A stretch of DNA of 15,656 nucleotides from the NCBI GenBank assembly GCA_003118195.1, contig BEXV01000050.1, positions 493,907 to 509,562 of the forward strand. The letters are read 5' to 3'. The notes under the pieces were generated by a model. The model was not told the origin of the DNA and made no database searches. It saw only the letters and a list, made by a program, of their open reading frames with translations. The DNA comes from Hemicentrotus pulcherrimus (lineage: Eukaryota; Echinodermata; Echinoidea; Camarodonta; Strongylocentrotidae). Of the stretch, positions 1 through 7,086 are shown piece by piece; within the stretch, counting starts at the first letter, position 1; each line of letters starts with the position of its first letter. A program made the translations under genes and the position numbers.

Positions 1-204
1 AGCCCCAACCTGAAACCAATGTTTAGCTCTCGATACACCACTATAAACAGACTAGAACTAAATGTGGCTGTAAACGATATTATTCAAGCATCCACTCAAA
101 GCATCCATGTGATTGAAGGTAGCTACCAGTACTTACCGGCTTCAATAGCTGTCAATTTGAATTTGGAAATGGTGAACAATTTCAAAGAAAGTAACCTAGA
201 TTAA
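1..204 (+). CDS. Possible terminal exon of an upstream gene, 3' part only (unidentified)
   Basis: Frame 1 is open from the window edge to a TAA at 202-204 (67 codons), and an AATAAA follows at 263-268, about 90 bases before the NDUFA12 start. This fits the last coding exon and poly(A) signal of a same-strand upstream gene. The peptide (for example the stretch GSYQYLPASIAVNLNLE) matches no family I recognise, and shows no domain, signal or membrane segment. A competing reading is that the segment is non-coding: the minus strand carries a good donor-like GTAAGT near 132-137. Open frames of this length do arise by chance in such DNA, so confidence is low. Confidence 0.25.
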   Translation, partial: SPNLKPMFSSRYTTINRLELNVAVNDIIQASTQSIHVIEGSYQYLPASIAVNLNLEMVNNFKESNLD

Positions 205-262
205 GTAGAAAAGTAAAAATTATGAATAGTCAATAGATGTTCCAATTTGTATTTTAAAAAAA

Positions 263-268
263 AATAAA
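263..268 (+). terminator. Candidate poly(A) signal AATAAA upstream of NDUFA12
   Basis: An exact AATAAA hexamer lies in an A-rich run 59 bases after the TAA of the open frame at 1-204 and 88 bases before the NDUFA12 ATG. If that frame is real, this would end its transcript. The run is simply A-rich, so a chance match is possible. Confidence 0.25.
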
Positions 269-355
269 GATACACACTTTATTATATAATTTATATCAAG
301 TCCCAATATTGATGTTATCAATTTCCGTGAATTGCCTGGGAGTTGGACCACCGAA

Positions 356-438
356 ATGGCGTCGACGATAAGAGGAAGATTCTTTCAAACTCTCAAAGAA
401 TCTGGCGGATTGAGAGGATCTTTTTGGAAGTTACTGAG
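356..438 (+). CDS. NDUFA12: NDUFA12 coding exon 1
   Basis: Encodes residues 1-28, [10 protein letters not shown] through KLLR. The donor GTAACA starts at 439 and splits codon 28 (AG|G). The N-terminus is short and mildly basic, as in the family; there is no obvious cleavable presequence. Confidence 0.93.
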
Positions 439-3031
439 GTAACAGAACCATGTTATTATTTTTATAGATAGTCTATTATGTTTAAGTGAAAAACATGACC
501 ATAAATCCTCATTCACATCGTCGGGATTTGCTAACTCAATTCCTTCACGGTCCCGTCGATCGAATATTACGTAGAGGGTCTAGGCCAGGCTAGGCTTTGA
601 AGTTTGAGTACGAGGTCAAACAAGTAGACAGGCCTTAAGTCAAGAAACAAATGAAGAAGCAATCCGACATGGCACTGGAATATACAGCTGTACCGTAGGT
701 GTTTTAATTGTCATTTTTGTACTAATTGTAGCAAATATAGTCCACGTTTTTGCAGACGTTTTCTTATTTCCAATCGGCGCGTTTTTAATGCGAAAAACGA
801 ATTTCGCGATGATTTTCTTGACGCATTTCACATTTACTTTGTATAGGTCTATCTAGGTCTACAGAGACTTTCACGTTATGAGCTATACATACTCGGGAAG
901 ACGGAAAACCCATGAAAGTAGACGGTAAACTAGGGGTAGACCTATTTTATTATGAAAAAGGCGTTTTTCCCATCGCCATCGCTCGGTTCAGGAAAATGCG
1001 GACGATCCCTTTATTTTAGGACGCAATTTTTCCGCCTTTACGAGGATGTCCTCGTTAATGCGGGCGATCCTCATTCTCATACCAGCGCACCTAATGTTGA
1101 CAAGGGTAGACGTGTTTAAACTTGAAGTGTTTCGAAAATATCTTTAAGAATTGGCAAGAATAAATTCAATCTGAATTTCATTTTCAATTTCCACAAGAAA
1201 AGGTTGTTGCCCCGCTTACCCGGCTGTGTCATTTCAACTTTCAAAAGAGAAGTTTGTGGGCCCATATCTGTGCCCGTATTCAATTGTAAGAGTTTAATAA
1301 TAAAATTAAAAAATAGTAGGCCTAGACCATGTATTTATTTCTAGTACAGCTACACAAGTAGAGAGATCAATATGAGATTTGTTTTAGAGGGGTGTGGTTG
1401 AGCTTTCTGATTAGTTTTTTTGATCATAAATTCATACCTGGAGATGTCACAGATGATTTTGCACTTTCACCCACATGATTAGTAACCTATCTTTTTATTT
1501 CTATCATTTTCTAACAAATATCATTGTTACAGGGGAGAAGACGTGAAGATTGGTGCTCTTGTTGGTGAGGACAATCAGGGCAACAAGTACTATGAGAACG
1601 ACAGGTTTTTCTTAGGTAAGGAAAAGAGATCAATTCTTGTATACTGAAGTACTTTGCACCCATCACATAGATGGTTATTGTAAGATGCCATGTCCTGATA
1701 GTTACTGGATATTGGAAAGGTGATTTAGAGTTTAATTGCTTTGGAGGAGTTATTGAATACATGATCAGGATCATTCACCTGCAACTGACATGTAATGAAT
1801 TGGGACAAGGATAAAATGTCCAAAGTGTTTTGTCCATCACACGGAACAGAATATTTGAGAAGAAAAAAATTGGCAAATGTGTTGGTGAATTTGAAGAATT
1901 TGAAAAAAAGAATTAAGCTATGCAGAGGAAGGAAATTTATCTTGTCATCATAAAACAATGTCTTTTAGCTGGGAAATTCCCTTTTTGAAACAAAATTGTT
2001 TAAATAAATCAAATAAGTTAACTCTGTAGTCTGTACTGAAAAATGCTGGATAGTAGGCTTTGAAATATCAGTCAAAATCATAACAATGAAGGAGACACCT
2101 GTACATTGGAATACAGAGCACTCTCAGAATCAGAATCAGTATCAGGTCAAAAATATGACATTGTGTAAAGTAGTATTTAAGTGGTTTGTTCCTAAAGTTG
2201 TGTTTCACCCATTCACTTGATATGGTGTATTATATTTGTTGCCTTTTAGCCCGAAACAGATGGGTGAAATATCGTGAGGACCGTTACTGGAATTATGATG
2301 CAAGCCTGGTTCCACCCGAATGGTAAGTAACAAGAAGTTCTTTTAAACATGACAAGTGTGTCCAACGAGAGCCATATAAATTTTAATTGTACATTTGTGT
2401 TCAACTAGAACATTACTCGTTAAACTTTGATTTCCTAGTATTAGATAATTATTTATGAAAGAAAGGACTATACTACAAGCCCATCACTGGGAAAGTATGG
2501 GGGGGGGGTTGGGAGGGGAGGGAGGCTGCTAGATTCTACTTACATGTACTAATCCATGAAAAACATGTATTTTAAGTAATACCAATACTTTTTCAAAGGG
2601 GTGATACATTTGTGATTGATTTTGAGTTTGCAACGGCCTTCTCTTTTGAATAAATATGTAGATACACAAACAAGTTATGATGCGTACAGAATTGATGGGC
2701 CAATAAAAAAAAATTGATTCAAGTTAGAGCAGAGCTTCCATGGTAAAGTTTATAAATGTAGAGCTAGTTATTTGCACACTTAAAGCTACATTTACTTGAT
2801 CATTGCTCACTTCAGTATCCTGGGTTTTATTAAAATTGTTTTCTTTGTTGTATGTACAGGCACAGATGGCTTCACAACATCACAGACGACCCACCAACCA
2901 AGGTTCCACCCGTCCCTCGCAAGTTCATCTGGAAAGAACACAAGGAGAATTTTACTGGATCCAATAAGGAATATGTACCTTACTCAACCACAACTAAAAA
3001 GATTCATGAATGGGTACCTCCCAGGAATTAG
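356..3031 (+). CDS. NDUFA12: NDUFA12, NADH dehydrogenase (ubiquinone) 1 alpha subcomplex subunit 12 (complete, 4 coding exons)
   Basis: Coding exons are 356-438, 1533-1615, 2250-2322 and 2860-3031 (411 nt, 136 residues plus TAG). The product is the B17.2-type accessory subunit of mitochondrial complex I. In the known family it sits on the matrix arm and helps stabilise it. Visible hallmarks are SGGLRG (16-21), [15 protein letters not shown] (37-51), LVPPEWHRWLH (75-85), DDPPT (89-93), RKFIWKEHK (100-108) and [17 protein letters not shown] (118-134). The human protein has 145 residues; this one stops a few residues earlier at its C-terminus. The assembly-factor paralogue NDUFAF2 is less likely, because the PPEWHRWLH and YVPYSTT blocks follow NDUFA12. 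The start is chosen because ATGGCG has G at -3 and +4 and the N-terminus aligns with the family. Every intron has GT..AG ends and the frame is kept throughout. Confidence 0.96.
439..1532 (+). other. NDUFA12 intron 1 (1,094 bp), with a CpG-richer pocket
   Basis: Runs from donor GTAACA to acceptor TTGTTACAG. Most of it is plain AT-rich sequence. Roughly 958-1090 is richer in CpG and holds short related words (GCGGACGATCC near 998, GCGGGCGATCC near 1060) and the small palindrome GAGGATGTCCTC near 1040-1051. I see no coding exon. The minus-strand open frame at 640-831 has no recognisable protein signature. Confidence 0.6.
1533..1615 (+). CDS. NDUFA12: NDUFA12 coding exon 2
   Basis: Encodes residues 28-56, including the family block [14 protein letters not shown]. 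Acceptor TTACAG, donor GTAAGG at 1616. Codon 56 is split G|CC. Confidence 0.95.
1616..2249 (+). other. NDUFA12 intron 2 (634 bp)
   Basis: AT-rich intron with GTAAGG and CCTTTTAG ends. It contains a tiny imperfect tandem of CAGAAT/CAGTAT near 2126-2147 and nothing else I can support. Confidence 0.7.
2250..2322 (+). CDS. NDUFA12: NDUFA12 coding exon 3
   Basis: Encodes residues 56-80, [17 protein letters not shown] through PPEW. Acceptor CCTTTTAG, donor GTAAGT at 2323. The Trp80 codon is split TG|G, so the hallmark PPEW|HRWLH spans the junction, which supports the splice call. Confidence 0.95.
2499..2522 (+). repeat. G-rich tract, G-quadruplex-capable, in NDUFA12 intron 3
   Basis: Ten Gs are followed by three more runs of three or four Gs separated by 1-2 bases, on the transcribed-sense strand. 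This fits the four-run G-quadruplex pattern. Formation is inferred from sequence only. The rest of this intron (2323-2859) is AT-rich with no other feature seen. Confidence 0.6.
2860..3031 (+). CDS. NDUFA12: NDUFA12 coding exon 4 (terminal)
   Basis: Encodes residues 80-136 and the TAG stop at 3029-3031. Acceptor TATGTACAG. Carries [12 protein letters not shown], the RKFIW block and the C-terminal [14 protein letters not shown] block. A second frame is open over the same bases (2796-3122) but is only a shadow. Confidence 0.96.
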
Positions 3032-3735
3032 TGTGCATTCATTGATAGATTTAGATATTTTATTCAAACGTTTTTCATTCATTGGCCATTTCTTGAAGTC
3101 AGCCTGTGCTGTGAAAGAGTGAACTGATTTTTAGGATGTTGTTGAAAGGCATACTGAAAATGTTCTTGAGCTAATGCAAAAATACACCGTTAAAATTTTT
3201 TAAAAAGTGGAATCAAATTAAAATTATGTATTTTACCTGTCATTAAATTAAGTTAGGTTATGCTTTGTCTATAAAATTGAATTTAACAGGAATTAAAATG
3301 GAGGACATAGTTTTTCCTATATTCAACATTACTTTCTCCCAGTGTTTGATTTATTTGAATAAGTAGAATACCAGCTCATGACTTTGGTAATAATCTGTAA
3401 AAATTCACCTGGATAATTGTCTTTCTCGATATGAAACATCATTTGGCATGTGTGATAAATAATTTATAATCAGATCAAGGAAAGACCAATGTTGGAAGTT
3501 ACAAAATGGATCATCTACTTCTACAATAATTAAACAAATGAATAATTAGAATGTTTTCACTAATTCAAATTTAGTTAGATACATCTAACAGGGTTAAGGA
3601 AATAACTGAAGAATGTTATTAAGTATCAGTTTCATAGGAGAGTGCATGGTGGAACTAAAGGGCTACAGGAAATAGTATTTCCTATCAATTTTGTTGTACA
3701 TAAATATTTCATCTGTCAGATGTCATAAAAATAAA
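3032..3735 (+). other. NDUFA12: Likely NDUFA12 3' UTR
   Basis: AT-rich, non-coding sequence from the stop to a canonical AATAAA at 3730-3735. Earlier variant signals (ATTAAA at 3242-3247 and 3292-3297) could give a shorter UTR. The true end cannot be fixed without transcript data. Confidence 0.5.
3730..3735 (+). terminator. NDUFA12: Candidate poly(A) signal for NDUFA12
   Basis: Exact AATAAA 699 bases after the NDUFA12 stop, with GTATGTGTGTAATTTG (a GT-rich stretch like a downstream element) starting about 20 bases later. Variant ATTAAA hexamers nearer the stop are alternatives. Confidence 0.45.
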
Positions 3736-3740
3736 CCATA

Positions 3741-4467
3741 TACTGAACAAAAAAAAGTATGTGTGTAATTTGAGTTCATCGACTTGTGTTCGGTTTCAGT
3801 GTTAACAAAAATTGATGGAAAAAAGATTGCAACAGGCAATACTGCCCCTGCATTTTTGATGGAATGCAGGTTGTTAGTCAACATAATCCATGAGACTGGT
3901 AATGTTTTTTATTTTTTTTATTTGATTGTGGCTTGAATTGATTGATATGTGTGTCCCTCGTTTAAATGGATGTTTAAGAAAATGAAGTAAATGATAATGA
4001 AAGATGATATCATCTAAAATAATGTTGAATGTACAAATGAAATGATTATATAAGAGAATACGTCTTACCGAAAGAGAGAGAAAAAGAGGGGGGGTGGGGG
4101 GGGGNGGGGGGAGACCGAGACAGTTACAGAAGTCGACATACTGAATGTTGAAGGCTACTAATAAATGGTACACGTGTGTGCCAAATAAGATTCATAATGC
4201 ACACAGAACAATGCCTCTTGCATAAAAGTTTGCAACTTCAGAAATTAAATGCAAGTCCTGATTTCTTGAAGTTTCATTCTATTTTTTGACTTGCGTTTAA
4301 GAAAAAAATTTCATGTCAGCAGTCAAAGAAAGTGTATTCTTTGAAAGCTTTTCAGTGACTGCTATTTTCAACAAGTTTTTGTATTACTAGTAAAAATGAC
4401 AATTATAAACCATAAATATAAGGCTGGGAAAGTTATTACTTTTTTTAGGTAAATGTCAAACAAATTA
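3741..4467. other. Intergenic AT-rich DNA
   Basis: Lies between the two convergent genes. Apart from the purine/G-rich tract at 4074-4112 I see no gene, RNA or repeat here. The minus-strand open frame at 3874-4173 reads through poly-C and an N, and is not credible as a protein. Confidence 0.5.
4074..4112. repeat. GA/poly-G low-complexity tract containing an N
   Basis: A GAGAGAG run leads into G runs of 7, 8 and 6 broken by one T and one N (4105). The N probably marks sequencing or allelic uncertainty in the homopolymer. The + strand could form a G-quadruplex. Confidence 0.75.
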
Positions 4468-4693
4468 CAGTAAAAAAATATTTTATTGCAATTTGTTTAG
4501 TGCCACAACAGCCTATACAAGTTGAGCAATATGACAAATATATGTGAAAATTCTCGAAATAGCAGCCATATTGGATTTATGCGAATTAGGGTCACTTCCA
4601 CAACACAGATTTTTTTTGAACTTTTAGTATGTCATTTGGGGGACCTTACTGAAATGCATTGCAGTGAAAAATATTTTTATTGCAATTTGTTTG
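4468..4693. repeat. Dispersed-repeat copy bounded by ~32-bp direct repeats
   Basis: Bases 4468-4499 and 4662-4693 are near-identical. Both read CAGT, an A-rich run, a short AT run, then TTATTGCAATTTGTTT. About 160 bp lie between them, including AGCAGCCATATTGGATTTATG. The layout fits a non-coding repeat unit with terminal direct repeats, or two overlapping tandem units. The open frame at 4522-4785 crosses it and has no protein signature. Confidence 0.55.
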
Positions 4694-5347
4694 ACCTCAA
4701 AACACAATATTCCTTGCCTATTTCTCTACATTACACTTTCATTATTGTAACTCTTAAATTACCAACTCCTTATTCAGTGTATTAGGACAACACATGCCCC
4801 TATAAAACTAACATAAGGTAATAATAGTCTCCTTGGAGGCAAAAGGACATTATGTGCATGTTTTAAGAAAATATAAGGTAGCACCCTTCTGGCTCTCAAC
4901 AGACAATAGACTTTATGCACCTTGGAATAGAAGTTCTAGATATAGATGTGCAAAACAAATGCCTATCACTATTATTATTATTAAGTTAGAATTTCAAAAA
5001 AGTGACATGAACAACTCCAACAAATTGACAATGCAACAGTATTAAATAAAATATTGATTTATTTTCAATATCATGACTCATTAGCACTTGATAGGAATGA
5101 TTAAGGAGCCATCTTTCTCCTCATTGGCTCAAACATACATCTTGTGCAGTCAAGTAAAAATGTTACCGGTATTCAAAATCCAATTATGATTATTAGAATG
5201 TTCTCATTCCTAGAATACTGCCAATAAAGATGGAATTAAATAAATCCTTTCCTTCAGTTTCCAATGAGATAAGATGTCACATCACGAGTCAAATCCATAT
5301 CCTCTCCCCTTAATTTAGAATTCATATGGATGCACCTGTTGAATAAC
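4694..5347. other. Intergenic AT-rich DNA
   Basis: No gene recognised. The open frame at 4833-5045 lacks any family motif. A short palindrome (ATATTGA, six-base spacer, TCAATAT) sits near 5051-5070. Confidence 0.5.
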
Positions 5348-5590
5348 TCACAGAAGCTTGCAAAACATTGTGCAAATGTTGAGTTGAACCTTCAAATAAA
5401 TTGGCAACCATGAATTTGCTTCAGTGCCTGATGGTAGATACACTTCAGCTCCATTATAATCAAAATCTAACAATTCAAGAATTGTTGTTGTTCCGTTTGT
5501 CTGTTTGACCATGAAATTGAGACCATCAAGAAGACTGCATATTGATCTACCTAAAATATAGCGCAACATCTGGGAATACATGGACATCAA
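5348..5590 (-). other. Unassigned minus-strand open frame (80 codons)
   Basis: The frame starts at an ATG at 5590 and stops at 5348. It includes protein-like stretches such as LLDGLNFMVKQTNG and LLDFDYNGAEVYLPSG. A TATATTTTAG at 5560-5551 could act as a splice acceptor, making the coding part begin near 5550. I recognise no family, see no signal peptide or membrane helix, and find no partner exon nearby. It could be an isolated exon, a repeat remnant or chance. Confidence 0.2.
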
Positions 5591-6273
5591 CAGTGATTAT
5601 ATTCAAAGACATTACAAATCAAATATAAGGTTAAGCTAATAACATAATTAGCAGTTTTTCCTTGCTTTCACAAGTTCAAGTTATTGCCATAATCATCTTC
5701 CCTTATTACACATTACTTATTCTACACCAAATTGAAGGCATCATTAAAAGCTTTTAAATGTAGGTACCTTATGTATTGGTAATTTGGTATAAAGTAATTA
5801 ATTATTGTCCAATATCCGCTAGAATCAATATTTCAGTGTAAATATTTTCCCTTGATTCTTATGATCTTACATCGCTTTTAACTGATTAGTTTCGGCAGCA
5901 TGATCACATTTCTAACAACTTTATTTCCCAAAAGATTCTTATGCTTAAATAAAATAGGGAAATAACCATTCATGAGAGTCAATTACATACCAGTATTTGA
6001 ATGTAATCATGGAAGATTGACTCAGGGGTTGAAATTTGAATTATTTTCTTCATTATAAAAGCACAGAGATTGCTCCATATGCATCACATCTTCACAATCA
6101 TTTCTGTATACTGTATATATATCTCTGCTTGTACAACACACCCGAAAAGCCCGATCACATCAACATGAATACATAAATAAAAACTCAATTTGCTTTGGTT
6201 TTGCGACATGATAACGCCTACATTTCAAGAAAACATTTAACACAGCACAAGCTAAGTTCACTTAAAGCTATGT
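5591..6273. other. Intergenic AT-rich DNA
   Basis: No coding, RNA or repeat feature that I can support between the open frame at 5348-5590 and the inverted-repeat cluster. Confidence 0.5.
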
Positions 6274-6350
6274 GCAGTCTAACCTGCTTTAGTAATCACC
6301 CTTAGAGAAAGACATTTGTCTAAAGATACCACTTTTAAGATTCATATTGA
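6274..6350 (+). repeat. Diverged head of a CAGTCAAACCTG-family element
   Basis: GCAGTCTAACCTGCTTTAGT (6274-6293) closely matches the start of the next element at 6377. It is followed by diverged relatives of the internal 'TCTAAAGATACCAC' unit. I read it as a decayed partial copy in the same orientation. The right boundary is approximate. Confidence 0.5.
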
Positions 6351-6376
6351 ACGGTGTTTCAATCAGAAACCAGTTA

Positions 6377-6566
6377 CAGTCAAACCTGCTTTAGTGACCA
6401 CCTGTCTACAAAGACCACCTGTCTACAAAGGCCACATTTGTTGTTTCCCTTGAAAATGGTTTCTCATTGAATCATGTACCGAAAGAACCTGTCTACAAAG
6501 ACCACCTGTCTGCAACGGCCACTTTTTGTGCTTCCCTTGGGTGGTCGCTATAGACAGGTTTGACTG
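6377..6566 (+). mobile_element. MITE-like element with ~25-bp terminal inverted repeats
   Basis: The left end CAGTCAAACCTG...GACCA (6377-6400) is an imperfect inverted match to the right end TGGTCGC...GGTTTGACTG (6542-6566). Inside, a unit of roughly 57 bp (ACCTGTCTACAAAGACCACC to TTCCCTTG) is present twice, near 6396-6452 and 6486-6541. It has no coding capacity. Another copy in reverse orientation ends at 8727. The short non-autonomous architecture fits a miniature inverted-repeat transposable element; the superfamily is not determined. Confidence 0.7.
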
Positions 6567-6593
6567 CGTAGACAGGTCCTGTTAACTAAGACT

Positions 6594-6641
6594 ACCTGCT
6601 TATAAAGACCACTACTCTTTGGGTGGTCTTTATATACAGGT
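6594..6641. repeat. Hairpin: 19-bp inverted repeat of the same family
   Basis: Arms at 6594-6612 (ACCTGCTTATAAAGACCAC) and 6623-6641 pair at 17 of 19 positions around a 10-base loop. The arm words (AAAGACCAC, ACAGGT) match the neighbouring element, so this is probably a rearranged or nested end of a further copy, running to about 6648. Confidence 0.65.
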
Positions 6642-6854
6642 ATGACTATCACATGTCATAAAGTGATGGTATATGTCCAAAAAAAGACCTCGTTCACACA
6701 TAGTGCAGTATTCCGCTTCCCATGGTGGCAAACAAAAATACATTACTATATGTAAGCGCTTTGTGCATAACAAATCTGTATTAAACCTAGACAAGTGAGT
6801 ATGCATTGGGGCCTGGACGCAGCTATTAGCCATTCATTTATATGTAAAGTGTTT

Positions 6855-6860
6855 TTTATT
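6855..6860 (-). terminator. SUCLG2: Candidate poly(A) signal for SUCLG2
   Basis: TTTATT on the + strand is AATAAA in the gene's sense, about 117 bases after the SUCLG2 stop. The segment 6861-6976 would be the 3' UTR. No transcript evidence is available here. Confidence 0.4.
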
Positions 6861-6976
6861 TTTACCGCGGCGACGTTTTGGGGCAGTTTATCATGTAATA
6901 TGTGAACCAGACCTCAGCAAAAACTTAGATCCAGTATGATTCCTTGTTCATGTCAAAGGGCCTTCCTACTATGTTG

Positions 6977-7086
6977 TTAATTAAGGCAAGCTACGGCTTT
7001 CTGGGCAGCGTCTTCTAGATCTGAAGCAATCTTAATTGGAAGACCACTTTCGTGGAGGATGCTGGTAGCTTTCTCTACGTTGAACC
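6977..7086 (-). CDS. SUCLG2: SUCLG2 terminal coding exon
   Basis: Encodes residues 369-404 and TAA (6979-6977): [19 protein letters not shown] then [15 protein letters not shown]. Acceptor TTTTGACAG. The human counterpart ends in AAKKAVASVAKK, so the C-terminus is of normal length. The junction gives RLAG where most relatives have RLEG. Confidence 0.95.

Noticed and set aside
640..831. A basic 63-codon minus-strand frame in NDUFA12 intron 1
   Set aside because: No family motif, inside an intron and antisense; length is within chance expectation.
2796..3122. A 108-codon + strand open frame over NDUFA12 exon 4
   Set aside because: It is a different frame from the family-matching one and is explained as a shadow of the real exon.
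3874..4173. A 99-codon minus-strand frame with a Pro-rich segment
   Set aside because: The prolines come from a poly-G/C tract with an N; nothing else is protein-like.
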